DNA from: Tropicimonas sp. IMCC34011
GTDB lineage: Bacteria; Pseudomonadota; Alphaproteobacteria; Rhodobacterales; Rhodobacteraceae
DNA length: 64,000 nt
Assembly: GCF_003390865.1 (NCBI RefSeq)
Contig: NZ_QMEJ01000003.1
Coordinates: forward strand, 310,001 to 374,000
Direction of reading: 5' to 3'
Shown here: one piece after another, positions 43,776-52,841 of the stretch
Numbering within the stretch: the stretch's first letter is position 1
Layout: every line of letters starts with the position of its first letter
Translations under genes and position numbers: made by a program
The notes under the pieces: generated by a model
Databases searched by the model: none
Told to the model about the DNA's origin: nothing
The model's input: the letters and a program-made list of their open reading frames with translations, nothing else

Positions 43776-44846
43776 ATGACCACGCGCCGCACCTTCATGG
43801 CTTCTCTTCTGGCAGCGGCCGCGGCGCCGAAGCTGACATGGGCGGAGGCGGGGAGCCCGGCCTATCTCGGTGCGGCGCGGGAGGCGGATGGCGGTTTCGC
43901 GCTGTTCGGCCTGTCGGCGGAGGGAGCGGACCTCTTCCGCGTCCCCCTGCCGGGACGTGGTCACGCGGCCGCGGCGCATCCCGTTCGCCCCGAAGCGGTC
44001 GCCTTCGCCCGTCGCCCCGGCACTTTCGCCCTCGTCATCGATTGCGCGCGCGGGCGCCTCGCCGCGCGGCTCGACGCCCCCGAGGGCCGGCATTTCTACG
44101 GTCACGGCGCGTTTCTCCATGGTGGCGAGGTGCTTGCGACGACCGAGAACCATATCGAGAGCGGCGAGGGCCGGATCGGGTTCTGGGCCGCGTCAGAGGG
44201 CTATGCGCGGATCGGCGAGGTCGCGTCCGGCGGGATCGGTCCGCACGAGGTGCGCACCATGCCGGACGACAGGACGCTCGCCGTCGCCAATGGCGGCATC
44301 CTCACGCGGCCCGAAACCGGCCGGGACAAGCTGAACATCCCGCAGATGGCGCCGAACCTTGCCTATGCGGGGGAGGGTGGCGTTCAGGAGACTGTCTCCC
44401 TCGATCCGGACCTGCACCTCGATTCCATCCGCCACCTCGCCGTCTCGGCCGAGGGCCGCGTTGCCTTCGCGATGCAGTGGCAGGGGGAGGCGATGGACGG
44501 CGTGCCGCTCCTCGGCCTCCACCTTCGCGGTGAGGCGCCGCAGCTTCTGGAGGCCGGGTTCGCCGAGCAGGTGGCGATGGAGGGCTATGCCGGCTCGGTC
44601 GCGATCTCGGGCGACCGGGTTGCGATCACCTCGCCGCGGGGCGGGCGGGTGCATGTCTTCGGGCTGGATGGCGCGCTTGCCGGGATCCTGAGGCGGAGCG
44701 ACGTCTGCGGCATCGCGCCCGCGGCTGGCGGCTTCGTTGCGTCCGACGGTCTTGGTGGGCTCTTGTCGCTCGATGCGGCTGCCGCGGTCCGGCCCCTGGC
44801 CCATGCCGCCCGATCCTGGGACAACCACCTGGTCGCCCTGGGATAG
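43776..44846 (+). CDS. DUF1513 protein with Tat signal
   Basis: A 356 aa protein of the DUF1513 family, probably a beta-propeller-like periplasmic protein. The N-terminus TTRRTFMASLLAAAAAPKLT is a twin-arginine signal, so it is exported folded. Repeated GH/W-rich strands (GRGHAAAAHPVRPEAVAFAR, RHFYGHGAFLHGGEVLATTE) fit a propeller. The family regularly accompanies imelysin and di-haem genes; role in iron uptake is by association. Starts one base after the second imelysin stop; last gene of the unit. Confidence 0.83.
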   Translation: MTTRRTFMASLLAAAAAPKLTWAEAGSPAYLGAAREADGGFALFGLSAEGADLFRVPLPGRGHAAAAHPVRPEAVAFARRPGTFALVIDCARGRLAARLDAPEGRHFYGHGAFLHGGEVLATTENHIESGEGRIGFWAASEGYARIGEVASGGIGPHEVRTMPDDRTLAVANGGILTRPETGRDKLNIPQMAPNLAYAGEGGVQETVSLDPDLHLDSIRHLAVSAEGRVAFAMQWQGEAMDGVPLLGLHLRGEAPQLLEAGFAEQVAMEGYAGSVAISGDRVAITSPRGGRVHVFGLDGALAGILRRSDVCGIAPAAGGFVASDGLGGLLSLDAAAAVRPLAHAARSWDNHLVALG

Positions 44847-44890
44847 GCTGTGGCCTTTCCCGCCCCGCCCCGAGCCGCTATTCAGGCCCG

Positions 44891-45928
44891 ATGACACAGG
44901 ACACCCACGTGCCCCCGCCGCGCCGCCCGCTCACCCTCCGAGACGTCAGCGAGGCGTCCGGCGTCAGCGAGATGACCGTGTCCCGCGTGCTGCGAAATCG
45001 CGGCGATGTCAGCTCCGCGACCCGGGAGAAGGTGCTCGCCGCGGCCAAGCGCCTCGGATACGTGCCGAACAAGATCGCGGGCGCGCTGGCGAGCCAGCGG
45101 GTGAACCTTGTCGCGGTGATCATCCCCTCGCTGTCGAACCTCGTCTTTCCCGAAGTGATGGACGGGATCGTCAGCGTTCTGGAGGATACGGGACTGCAAC
45201 CCGTGCTCGGCGTGACCCACTACCGGCCGGACCGCGAGGAGCAGGTGCTCTACGAGATGCTGTCGTGGCGCCCCTCGGGCGTCATCATCGCGGGACTGGA
45301 GCATACCGGACCGTCCCGCGCGATGCTGCAGTCCGCAGGCATTCCGGTGGTCGAGATCATGGATGCCGACGGGGAGCCGATCGACGCGATGGTCGGCATC
45401 TCCCACCGCCGCGCCGGGCGGATGATGGCACAGGCGATCGCGGACGCGGGGTACCGCCGCATCGGCTTCATGGGCACCAAGATGCCGCTGGACCACCGCG
45501 CGCGGAAGCGGTTCGAGGGCTTCACCGAGGCCCTGGCGAAGGCGGGGATGGAGGTGGCCGGGCGCTCCTTTTACGAGGGAGGCTCCGGCCTGTCCAAGGG
45601 CCGCGAGATGACGGCGGATATGCTCAACAAAGTGCCTGACCTCGATTTTCTCTACTACTCCAGTGACATGATTGCCGCAGGCGGGCTTCTGGAGCTGGCG
45701 GAGCGGGGGATCGAGACCCCGGGCGAGATCGGCCTTGCGGGATTCAACGGGCTGCCCCTGCTGAACGGTCTGCCAAGGCGGATCGCCACGATGGATGCCT
45801 GTCGCCGGGAAATCGGTGAGGCCGCGGCGCAGATCATCGCACGCCGCGCGGGCGGCGCGCCGGCCTCTGCGGAGGACCGCGTGGTGATGACGCCGAAGCT
45901 CGATCCCGGCGAGACCCTGCTTCGCTAG
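44891..45928 (+). CDS. LacI-family transcriptional regulator
   Basis: LacI/GalR repressor, 345 aa. HTH at about residues 16-45 (LRDVSEASGVSEMTVSRVL), hinge with RLGYVPNKIAGALAS, then a sugar-binding-type effector domain (IPSLSNLVFPEVMDGIVSVL, GYRRIGFMGT). The subgroup resembles the gluconate regulator GntR of Enterobacteria. No sugar catabolic genes adjoin it, so its targets are probably elsewhere. Confidence 0.88.
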   Translation: MTQDTHVPPPRRPLTLRDVSEASGVSEMTVSRVLRNRGDVSSATREKVLAAAKRLGYVPNKIAGALASQRVNLVAVIIPSLSNLVFPEVMDGIVSVLEDTGLQPVLGVTHYRPDREEQVLYEMLSWRPSGVIIAGLEHTGPSRAMLQSAGIPVVEIMDADGEPIDAMVGISHRRAGRMMAQAIADAGYRRIGFMGTKMPLDHRARKRFEGFTEALAKAGMEVAGRSFYEGGSGLSKGREMTADMLNKVPDLDFLYYSSDMIAAGGLLELAERGIETPGEIGLAGFNGLPLLNGLPRRIATMDACRREIGEAAAQIIARRAGGAPASAEDRVVMTPKLDPGETLLR

Positions 45929-46007
45929 GGCGGGCGCGTTTGCAGGGCATGGGGGTGCATGCTACAGGCCGCTGGTTCGCGGCGGGCGGGCCGTCCCGGA
46001 GGCACCC

Positions 46008-46745
46008 ATGACAGGGCTTTCCATCGTTATTCCAATGAGGAACGAGGCCGGCAATGCCGGCCCGCTGATCGATGGCATCCTGTCGGCCTGCGACAGGGCG
46101 GACGGGCTGCCCCAGATCGAGGTGATCGCGGTGAACGACGGCTCGACGGACGGCACCGCCGCCGAAGTCCTTGCGCTCGCCGCGCGGGACGGCCGGGTGC
46201 GCCTTCTCGGCCATGCCACCTCAGCCGGGCAGAGCGCCGCGATCCATTCGGGCGTCCTCGCCGCGCGCGGTGCGCTGATCTGCACGCTGGACGGGGATGG
46301 GCAGAACCCGCCCGAGGAGATCCCGAGGCTCGCCGCCGCCCTCATCGCCGCTGCGCCCGGAATTGGCCTCGTCGCGGGGCAGCGGGCGGACCGCAAGGAC
46401 ACCCGGGCCAAGCGCATCGCCTCGAAGCTCGCCAACGGCATTCGCTCGGCGGCCCTCGATGACGGCACGCGCGACACCGGCTGCGGTCTGAAGGCGTTCC
46501 GCCGCGATGCCTTCCTTGCGCTCCCCTACTTCAATCACATGCACCGTTACCTGCCGGCGCTCTTCACGCGCGACGGCTGGGAGATCCTGCACCTCGACGT
46601 CGGCCATCGCCCGCGCGGTGCCGGTCAGTCGAATTACGGCAATGTCGGCCGCGCCCTTGCCGGCGCGTCGGACCTCCTTGGCGTCATGTGGCTGGTCCGC
46701 CGGCGCAAGACCGCACGGGCCACCGAGGAGACGACGCTCCCATGA
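46008..46745 (+). CDS. Family 2 glycosyltransferase (polyprenyl-phosphate sugar synthase type)
   Basis: GT2 enzyme, 245 aa, resembling dolichol-phosphate mannosyltransferase and ArnC. Start LSIVIPMRNEAGNAGPLIDG, nucleotide site NDGSTDGTAAEV and metal DxD-type motif in TLDGDGQNPPEEIP; conserved DTGCGLKAFRRD near residue 160. Lacks the long C-terminal membrane helices of ArnC, as in the shorter DPM1-like group. Overlaps the next gene by 4 bases; first of a three-gene envelope glycosylation cassette. Confidence 0.87.
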   Translation: MTGLSIVIPMRNEAGNAGPLIDGILSACDRADGLPQIEVIAVNDGSTDGTAAEVLALAARDGRVRLLGHATSAGQSAAIHSGVLAARGALICTLDGDGQNPPEEIPRLAAALIAAAPGIGLVAGQRADRKDTRAKRIASKLANGIRSAALDDGTRDTGCGLKAFRRDAFLALPYFNHMHRYLPALFTRDGWEILHLDVGHRPRGAGQSNYGNVGRALAGASDLLGVMWLVRRRKTARATEETTLP

Positions 46746-47053
46746 TCGAGGCGATATTCCAGTTCCTCCACGTCGACAGCATGGGGGAGTTCCTCTGGGT
46801 CTGCGTCGGGTTCGGCGGGCAACTGCTGTTCACTGCGCGCTTCCTGATCCAGTGGATCGCGTCCGAGAAGGCGGAGCGTTCCGTCGTTCCGGTGGCCTTC
46901 TGGTACTTCTCCGTCCTCGGAGGGCTCGTCCTCGGCGCCTATGCGGTCTACCGCAGGGATCCCGTCTTCATGCTCGGGCAGGGGATGGGGCTGTTCATCT
47001 ATTCGCGGAACCTGTGGTTGATCCATGCCGAGAAGCGTCGTCACGCCGAATGA
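46742..47053 (+). CDS. Lipid A biosynthesis N-terminal (LABN) domain membrane protein
   Basis: A 103 aa inner-membrane protein with three hydrophobic segments and the LABN signature GQLLFTARFLIQWIASEK then VVPVAFWYFSVLGG. It corresponds to the free-standing domain otherwise found at the N-terminus of some lipid-A-disaccharide synthases. Set between a GT2 and a GT39 it may act as a flippase-like partner, by analogy with ArnE/ArnF. Start ATG 46742 overlaps the GT2 stop; its own 3' end overlaps the GT39 gene by 29 bases. Confidence 0.85.
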   Translation: MIEAIFQFLHVDSMGEFLWVCVGFGGQLLFTARFLIQWIASEKAERSVVPVAFWYFSVLGGLVLGAYAVYRRDPVFMLGQGMGLFIYSRNLWLIHAEKRRHAE

Positions 47054-48527
47054 GTGGCTGCCCCGCGCGGCCCTGATCGTCCTCGCCGTCACGGCGCTTC
47101 GGGTCGCGCTCCTGGCGGTCGACGCCACGGATCTGTTCGTGGACGAGGCGCAGTACTGGCTCTGGGGCCAGACGCTCGACTTCGGCTATTACTCCAAGCC
47201 GCCGATGATCGCCTGGGTAATCCGCGCGGCGACCGAGCTCGGCGGCAGCGATGCGCCGTTCTGGGTGCGCCTGCCCGCGCCTCTCTTCCACGCCGCGACG
47301 GCGCTGATCCTCGGCGCGATCGCCTCGCGGCTCTGGGCAGGGGCGGCGATCTGGGTGTCGGCGGTCTACGTGACGCTGCCGATGGTCGCCGTCGGCAGTT
47401 ACCTGATTTCCACCGACACGATCATGTTCCCCTTCCTCGCCGCCGCGCTCCTTCTGTGGATCGGCGTTCCGGGAGGGACACGCGGGCGGGCCTTCGCGGC
47501 CGGGGTCGCACTCGGTCTCGCGTTCCTGTCGAAATACGCCGCGATCTACTACCTGCCCTGCGCGGCTCTCGCGGCACTTTTCACTGAGGCGCGGCCGACA
47601 TGGCGGCAGGCGCTTCTGGCGCTCGGGGCCTTCGCGCTCACCGTCGCGCCCAATGTCGCGTGGAACATCGCTCACGGCCTCTCGACCGTCGAGCACACGA
47701 TGGACAACGCCGATTGGGTTCGCGAGGGCGGCGGGGGCGGCCTGCTCTGGCGGGACCTCGGAACCTTCTTCGCCAGTCAGTTCGCCGTCTTCGGTCCGGT
47801 GCTCTTTGCCGTTCTGCTCTGGGTGGGGGTCGGACTGCGCCGGGCGCCCCTTCGCGTCCCGATTCTCTTCGCCCTGCCCATCGTCGCCTTCGTTTGCGTC
47901 CAGGCTCTTCTCGGCGGGGCCTACGCGAACTGGGCGGCGGCGGCATATCTGGCGGGAACCGTTGCGGTTGTGCCATGGCTGCTCGCGGCGGGGCAGGGGT
48001 GGGCGAGCTTTCCGCCCGCGCATCCGATCCCGGCGACGTGGTGGTGGCGGACGGGGCGGCCGTGGCTCTGGGGCAGCCTCGTGCTTCACGGAGCCTTCTG
48101 CCTCGCCATCCCGCTTCTGACCGCCTTTGGAACCCACCTCGCCGCGGGGCCGGACGACCGGCTCATCCTGGCGCGCTATCTCGGGCGGGACGAGATGTCC
48201 GGCGCCATTGTGAGGGCCGCCCGCGACGCCGGGGCGGAGGCCATCGTTGCGGATGACAGGGACGTCCTCGCGGATCTCTTCTACTCGGAGCGGGACACGG
48301 GCATCGCGATCTACTCCGTGCCGCCGGAGGGCCGGGCGATGAACCACTACGCCCAGAGTTTCCCCTGGCCGGGCGGGGACGCGCCGTTCCTTCTCGTGAC
48401 GAAGCGGGATCGTCTGCCGGAGCGCTGCGCGGCCGAGCGTCTCACCCGGCTCGCACCGGCCCGCGGCGCCTATCGCGATCGGAAACAGACGCTCTGGCTC
48501 GCCGGTCCCGAGTGTCCGCTGAGGTAG
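47025..48527 (+). CDS. GT39/ArnT-like membrane glycosyltransferase
   Basis: Large integral membrane glycosyltransferase, 500 aa, about 11-12 helices, of the ArnT/PMT group that transfers sugar from polyprenyl phosphate to lipid A or another acceptor. The catalytic first periplasmic loop has the acidic motif LFVDEAQYWLWGQTLDFGYY and YSKPPMIAWVIR, typical of the family. The C-terminal ~120 residues form a soluble periplasmic-type domain. Sugar and acceptor are unknown. Ends 3 bases from a convergent gene. Confidence 0.87.
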   Translation: MPRSVVTPNEWLPRAALIVLAVTALRVALLAVDATDLFVDEAQYWLWGQTLDFGYYSKPPMIAWVIRAATELGGSDAPFWVRLPAPLFHAATALILGAIASRLWAGAAIWVSAVYVTLPMVAVGSYLISTDTIMFPFLAAALLLWIGVPGGTRGRAFAAGVALGLAFLSKYAAIYYLPCAALAALFTEARPTWRQALLALGAFALTVAPNVAWNIAHGLSTVEHTMDNADWVREGGGGGLLWRDLGTFFASQFAVFGPVLFAVLLWVGVGLRRAPLRVPILFALPIVAFVCVQALLGGAYANWAAAAYLAGTVAVVPWLLAAGQGWASFPPAHPIPATWWWRTGRPWLWGSLVLHGAFCLAIPLLTAFGTHLAAGPDDRLILARYLGRDEMSGAIVRAARDAGAEAIVADDRDVLADLFYSERDTGIAIYSVPPEGRAMNHYAQSFPWPGGDAPFLLVTKRDRLPERCAAERLTRLAPARGAYRDRKQTLWLAGPECPLR

Positions 48528-48530
48528 GGG

Positions 48531-49127
48531 TCAGCCTATCTGCGCCAGCAGATCCGCGTGCCGCGCCACGAACTCCGCGCGCACCTCGACGGGCGGACGC
48601 AGCGCGATGCCGAGGCCCTCGATGATCTCCGCGGGAGGGCGACGGAAGAAGGACGTCGCCTCCTTCTCGGAGAACCCCGCGATATGCACCGCTTCGAGCC
48701 ATGCGCTGATCTGGTCGGCCCGCTTGATCTGCGCCTTGACGGAGACGGGAAGCGCCGCAGGCAGGCCGAAGCGCAGGTGGATCGCGGCGGTCAGCCGGTC
48801 GTCGAGTGCCTTGTAGTCCGGCCCGATCGCAGCCTTCACCGGGGAGATCATGTCCCCGATGACGTATTCGGGCGCATCGTGCAGGAGCGCGGCGAGGTGC
48901 CATCGGGGCGGCGCGGTCGGACACAGACGCCGGTGCAGTTCCTCGACCAGCAGGCAATGCTCCGCGACGGAGTAGGGATGGTCTCCCTGCGTCTGCCCGT
49001 TCCATCGTGCCACAAAGGCCAGTCCGTGGGCGATGTCCTCGATCTCGATGTCCATGGGAGTGGGGTCGAGAAGGTCCAGCCGCCGCCCCGAAAGCATCCG
49101 TTGCCAGGCCCGTGCCGGCTTGCCCAT
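48531..49127 (-). CDS. HD-domain hydrolase (YfbR-like 5'-nucleotidase)
   Basis: Metal-dependent HD phosphohydrolase, 198 aa. HD-type residues are seen in YSVAEHCLLVEEL (first His), HLAALLHDAPEYVIGD (His-Asp pair) and IKRADQISAWLEA (last Asp). The subgroup includes YfbR, a deoxyribonucleoside 5'-monophosphatase, and relatives of unknown role. ATG at 49127 is used, matching the family start MGKPARAWQRMLSGRRLDLL; the longer frame from 49226 adds an unconserved stretch. Confidence 0.85.
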   Translation of the reverse strand: MGKPARAWQRMLSGRRLDLLDPTPMDIEIEDIAHGLAFVARWNGQTQGDHPYSVAEHCLLVEELHRRLCPTAPPRWHLAALLHDAPEYVIGDMISPVKAAIGPDYKALDDRLTAAIHLRFGLPAALPVSVKAQIKRADQISAWLEAVHIAGFSEKEATSFFRRPPAEIIEGLGIALRPPVEVRAEFVARHADLLAQIG

Positions 49128-49267
49128 ATCGCAGTTCCGTCTTTTGGTCTTGACACCGCTCGGGAACCTTTGCGGCCCTCGCGGCTTGTTCAGGAAATCA
49201 TCAATACCAACCGGGTGTGAGACCACAACCGCCGGGGGCCGCAGTGTCGCCCGGAAGGGGGATCTGC

Positions 49268-49561
49268 ATGTTCAAGACACTTAGCATCGCCGCCGCCACC
49301 GCCCTCGTTCCGGGCGCCGTTCTCGCGCAGGACAACTGCGCGGATCGTGCGACCGTCATTGAACGGCTCGAAGGGTCATACGACGAGAGCTTTTCCGGCG
49401 GCGGGCTCCAGTCGTCCGAAAAGATCCTCGAGGTCTGGCATTCCGAGGTCGGTGGCACGTGGACCGTTCTCTTGACCGACGCCGACGGCGTCTCCTGCGT
49501 CATTGCGGCAGGAACGCATTGGCGCGACGGGCTAGTCGAGAAGGCCGGCATCCCGATGTAA
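49268..49561 (+). CDS. Small hypothetical secreted protein
   Basis: A 97 aa protein with a Sec signal (MFKTLSIAAATALVPGAVLA, cleavage before QDNCADR). The mature part has two cysteines (DNCADR, VSCVIAAG) and a pattern TWTVLLTDADGVSCVIAAG like small periplasmic proteins of the Rhodobacteraceae. No function assigned. ATG at 49268 with GGAAGGGGG before it; the longer frame is rejected as it has no signal peptide. Stands alone before ahcY. Confidence 0.7.
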   Translation: MFKTLSIAAATALVPGAVLAQDNCADRATVIERLEGSYDESFSGGGLQSSEKILEVWHSEVGGTWTVLLTDADGVSCVIAAGTHWRDGLVEKAGIPM

Positions 49562-49642
49562 GTCTCCTCCCTTCCCCGGCGTTGTCCGCTGCCCGGCCCG
49601 GTGTTAAGCGGCTGTCAACGAATTATGGGGAAGATGGGCGCC

Positions 49643-51031
49643 ATGGCGGACGATTACATCATCAAGGACATCGCTCTGGCCGAGTACGGCCGTAAGGAGC
49701 TCGACATCGCCGAGACGGAGATGCCGGGCCTTATGGCGCTCCGAGAGGAATACGGAGACAGCAAGCCGCTCGCCGGCGCGCGGATCGTCGGCTCGCTCCA
49801 CATGACCATCCAGACCGCCGTCCTGATAGAGACCCTCGTCGCGCTCGGGGCGGATGTCCGCTGGGCCTCGTGCAACATCTTCTCGACGCAGGATCATGCC
49901 GCGGCGGCCATCGCCAAGTCCGGCGTCCCGGTTTTTGCGATCAAGGGGCAGAGCCTCGTGGAGCATTGGGATTACCTCGACCGCTCCTTCCAGTTCGCGG
50001 ACGGGCCGAACCTGATCCTCGACGATGGCGGCGACGCGACGCTTTACATCCTCCTCGGCGCGCGCGCCGAAGCGGGGGAGGACGTGATCTCCGTTCCGCA
50101 ATCCGAGGAAGAGGAGGCGATCAAGGCGCAGATCGCGAAGCGGATGAAGGAAAGCCCCGGCTGGTTCACCAAGATGCGGGATCAGATCAAGGGCGTCTCC
50201 GAGGAGACGACGACCGGCGTACATCGCCTGTACGACCTTCAGCGGAACGGGCAGCTTCCCTTCCCGGCGATCAACGTCAACGACAGCGTCACGAAGTCGA
50301 AGTTCGACAACAAGTACGGCTGCAAGGAATCTCTGGTCGACGGGATACGTCGCGCCACGGACACGATGATGGCCGGCAAGGTCGCCGTCGTGTGCGGATA
50401 CGGCGATGTCGGCAAGGGGTCCGCGGCCTCCCTCAGCGGCGCCGGCGCGCGGGTGAAGGTGACGGAAGCCGATCCGATCTGCGCGCTCCAGGCCGCGATG
50501 GACGGGTTCGAGGTCGTCCTTCTGGAAGACGTGGCGGACACCGCGGACATCTTCATCACGACGACCGGCAACAGGGATGTCATCCGCATCGAGCACATGC
50601 GCGCGATGAAGGACATGGCGATCGTCGGGAACATCGGTCATTTCGACAACGAGATTCAGGTCGCCAACCTGAAGAACCACAAGTGGACGAACATCAAGGA
50701 TCAGGTGGACATGATCGAGATGCCCTCGGGCAATCGCATCATCCTCCTCTCCGAGGGGCGCCTGCTGAACCTCGGCAACGCCACCGGGCACCCCTCCTTC
50801 GTGATGTCCGCCTCCTTCACCAACCAGGTGCTGGCGCAGATCGAGCTCTGGACCCGTGGCAGCGAGTACGGCAACGGCGTCTACATTCTGCCCAAGCATC
50901 TCGACGAGAAGGTCGCCCGCCTGCATCTCGACCGCATCGGTGTGAAACTGACGCCGCTCAGCAAGGAGCAGGCTGCCTATATCGGCGTGACGCCAGAAGG
51001 TCCGTTCAAGCCGGAGCACTACCGCTACTGA
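49643..51031 (+). CDS. ahcY: S-adenosylhomocysteinase
   Basis: Splits S-adenosylhomocysteine into adenosine and homocysteine in the methyl cycle; cytoplasmic NAD-containing tetramer. The 462 aa length is standard. NAD site [20 protein letters not shown], substrate region [20 protein letters not shown] with the conserved Asn-Lys/Asp, and C-terminal KPEHYRY. ATG at 49643 begins [16 protein letters not shown], the usual start; an in-frame ATG at 49601 is less likely. No SAH riboswitch pattern was seen in the 81-base leader. A strong terminator follows. Confidence 0.95.
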   Translation: MADDYIIKDIALAEYGRKELDIAETEMPGLMALREEYGDSKPLAGARIVGSLHMTIQTAVLIETLVALGADVRWASCNIFSTQDHAAAAIAKSGVPVFAIKGQSLVEHWDYLDRSFQFADGPNLILDDGGDATLYILLGARAEAGEDVISVPQSEEEEAIKAQIAKRMKESPGWFTKMRDQIKGVSEETTTGVHRLYDLQRNGQLPFPAINVNDSVTKSKFDNKYGCKESLVDGIRRATDTMMAGKVAVVCGYGDVGKGSAASLSGAGARVKVTEADPICALQAAMDGFEVVLLEDVADTADIFITTTGNRDVIRIEHMRAMKDMAIVGNIGHFDNEIQVANLKNHKWTNIKDQVDMIEMPSGNRIILLSEGRLLNLGNATGHPSFVMSASFTNQVLAQIELWTRGSEYGNGVYILPKHLDEKVARLHLDRIGVKLTPLSKEQAAYIGVTPEGPFKPEHYRY

Positions 51032-51085
51032 CCGGGAACGCCCGTTCATCCGGGCGATTTCGGACGCAAGCGCATGCGAATCGTG

Positions 51086-51115
51086 GCGCCTCCCGGTCCC
51101 GGGAGGCGCTTTTTT
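51086..51115 (+). terminator. Strong rho-independent terminator after ahcY
   Basis: GCGCCTCCCGG and CCGGGAGGCGC form a perfect 11-bp stem with a 2-base nominal loop (opening to a 4-6 base loop in practice), followed by TTTTTT. About 55 bases after the ahcY stop. Confidence 0.93.
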
Positions 51116-51181
51116 CATTCACAGATTCGATTCGCGCCTTAGGTTGACCTCCAAGCGATCACGCAAAAGAGAGGTAGCGCC

Positions 51182-51526
51182 ATGAGCAAGCTTGATGAAA
51201 AGGTGGGAAAGTACATCGACGCCGTGAAGGACACCTGCGGCCTTGAGCCGGATGTGGATCTTCTTCGCAAGATCACGGCGGCATGCGGGCCGGTCATTTA
51301 CCAGCGCGATGCGGAGACGGTCGCCTCCTCCGATCCGGACGAGATGGACCGGGTGAAGAAGAACTTCCTGATGAAGAAGCTCGGCCTGTCCGAAAGCGAC
51401 AAGCTGGACGAGGGGATCGAAGCCGCCATCGAGACCTATGGCCGTTCCGAGCGGACCAAGTATCGCGCCGTCTTCTACTACTTGCTGACCAAGCATTTCG
51501 GGAAGGACGCGGTCTACGGAAGCTGA
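51182..51526 (+). CDS. DUF2853 family protein
   Basis: A 114 aa soluble protein matching DUF2853: KLDEKVGKYIDAVKDTCG at the start, KKNFLMKKLGLSES in the middle and TKYRAVFYYLLTKHFGKD near the end. Small helical fold, function unknown. AGAGAGG before ATG 51182. Not linked in an operon: ahcY terminator lies upstream and a large hairpin downstream. Confidence 0.85.
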   Translation: MSKLDEKVGKYIDAVKDTCGLEPDVDLLRKITAACGPVIYQRDAETVASSDPDEMDRVKKNFLMKKLGLSESDKLDEGIEAAIETYGRSERTKYRAVFYYLLTKHFGKDAVYGS

Positions 51527-51668
51527 TCGGGCCAAATCGATTCGGATTGTCCGGACTTGGCGTTTGAGACAGAGCGCCAAATTTGGTATCAGGATCTGAC
51601 AAGGGACCAGGATGGTCCGGAGCGAGATCCAGTTTCACGTGGTGCGACCCGGTTGGGGCACGTGGGGA

Positions 51669-51714
51669 GTTGGAGGGTTCCGGGCGATCCGGCCCGGACC
51701 CCTCCAACCATTTT
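51669..51714 (+). terminator. Long hairpin in the DUF2853-hemF gap
   Basis: GTTGGAGGG pairs with CCCTCCAAC and TCCGGGC with GCCCGGA, giving a 16-bp stem with one T/C mismatch and a 6-base loop, followed by CATTTT. It may terminate the DUF2853 transcript, although it lies 140 bases after that stop. Apart from this the 51527-51834 gap holds nothing recognisable. Confidence 0.5.
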
Positions 51715-51834
51715 GGACACGGCCAGATGGCCTCGTGCGCAAAACGCTCCGAGGGCCACCTTTGCCGCCCGGGAGTCACTTCGCGCGAGCCAGGCCTGCG
51801 CTGTCTCCGCCTCCCAAACGCCGGGTGTGCAGTT

Positions 51835-52725
51835 TCAGTGCCATGTCGCCACCGGCGGCAGACTCATCAGGACCGCATTCGGATCATGTCCCGTTGCGAG
51901 GCCGAACTTGGTGCCCCGGTCATAGACGAGGTTGTATTCAGCGTAGAGGCCGCGATGGGCAAGTTGCGCGGCGCGATCCTCGTCGGTCCAGTCCGCCTTG
52001 CGGCGTTTCTCGGCCAGCGGCAGGAAGGCGGGTAGAAAGGCCGAGCCCACCGAGCGGGTGAACGCGAAATCCGCCTCCCAGTCACCGGTGTTCAGATCGT
52101 CGTAGAAGATCCCGCCGACCCCCCTCGCGCGCTTGCGGTGAGGGATGAAGAAGTACTCGTCCGCCCAGGCCTTGAAGCGCGGGTAGAGATCATCGCCATG
52201 TCCGTCGCAGGCGGCGCGCATCTCGGCGTGGAAATGGACGGTGTCCTCTTCGTACTCGATGGCGGGGTTGAGGTCCGCCCCGCCGCCGAACCACCAGGCA
52301 TTCGGCGTCCAGAACATCCGCGTGTTCATGTGCACGGCCGGGGCATGGGGGTTCTGCATGTGCGCCACGAGGCTGATTCCGCTGGCCCAGAAGCTCGGAT
52401 CCTCCTCGATCCCCGGAACGCCGCGCGCCGCCATGGAGGAAATCGCGGCCTCCCCGAGCGTGCCGTAAACGGTGGAGATATTCACGCCGACCTTCTCGAA
52501 GACGCGGCCGCCGCGCATCACGCTCATCAGCCCGCCGCCGGCATCGCTGCCGTCATCCGCCGAGCGGGAGGTTTTGGTCACCTCGAAATGGCCGGGGGCG
52601 GTGTCGGCCAGCCGCTCCGGTGGGGCCTGGGTCTCGAGGCCCTCGAAGGCGGCGACGATACGGTCCCTGAGTTCGCGGAACCAGTCGGCCGCGCGGCCGC
52701 GTTCGCGCTCCAGCATCTCGGACAT
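51835..52725 (-). CDS. hemF: Coproporphyrinogen III oxidase, oxygen-dependent
   Basis: Converts coproporphyrinogen III to protoporphyrinogen IX in haem synthesis using oxygen; cytoplasmic dimer. The 296 aa protein has the family blocks HMNTRMFWTPNAWWFGGGAD, NPAIEYEEDTVHFHAEMR and RGVGGIFYDDLNTGDWEAD, followed by EYNLVYDRGTKFGLATG. Length is standard. ATG 52725 has GGAG upstream. Occurs alone, facing a divergent lipoprotein gene. Confidence 0.94.
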   Translation of the reverse strand: MSEMLERERGRAADWFRELRDRIVAAFEGLETQAPPERLADTAPGHFEVTKTSRSADDGSDAGGGLMSVMRGGRVFEKVGVNISTVYGTLGEAAISSMAARGVPGIEEDPSFWASGISLVAHMQNPHAPAVHMNTRMFWTPNAWWFGGGADLNPAIEYEEDTVHFHAEMRAACDGHGDDLYPRFKAWADEYFFIPHRKRARGVGGIFYDDLNTGDWEADFAFTRSVGSAFLPAFLPLAEKRRKADWTDEDRAAQLAHRGLYAEYNLVYDRGTKFGLATGHDPNAVLMSLPPVATWH

Positions 52726-52841
52726 GGGCGATCTCCTTTTTCCTCACCGGCTAGCATTCCGCCCGGGGAGGGGCCAGCCTTCCCCCCGGCTCTCGAAAGC
52801 GTGGCTGTGCACGGACGATGCGGGGCGCTAAGATCCGCATC

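Noticed and set aside
46995-48347. 450-codon minus-strand open frame
   Set aside because: Antisense to the GT39 membrane protein; highly charged and repetitive in composition as expected for a shadow.
49562-49642. SAH or SAM riboswitch ahead of ahcY
   Set aside because: The 81-base leader is too short and shows none of the conserved cores I know for these riboswitches.
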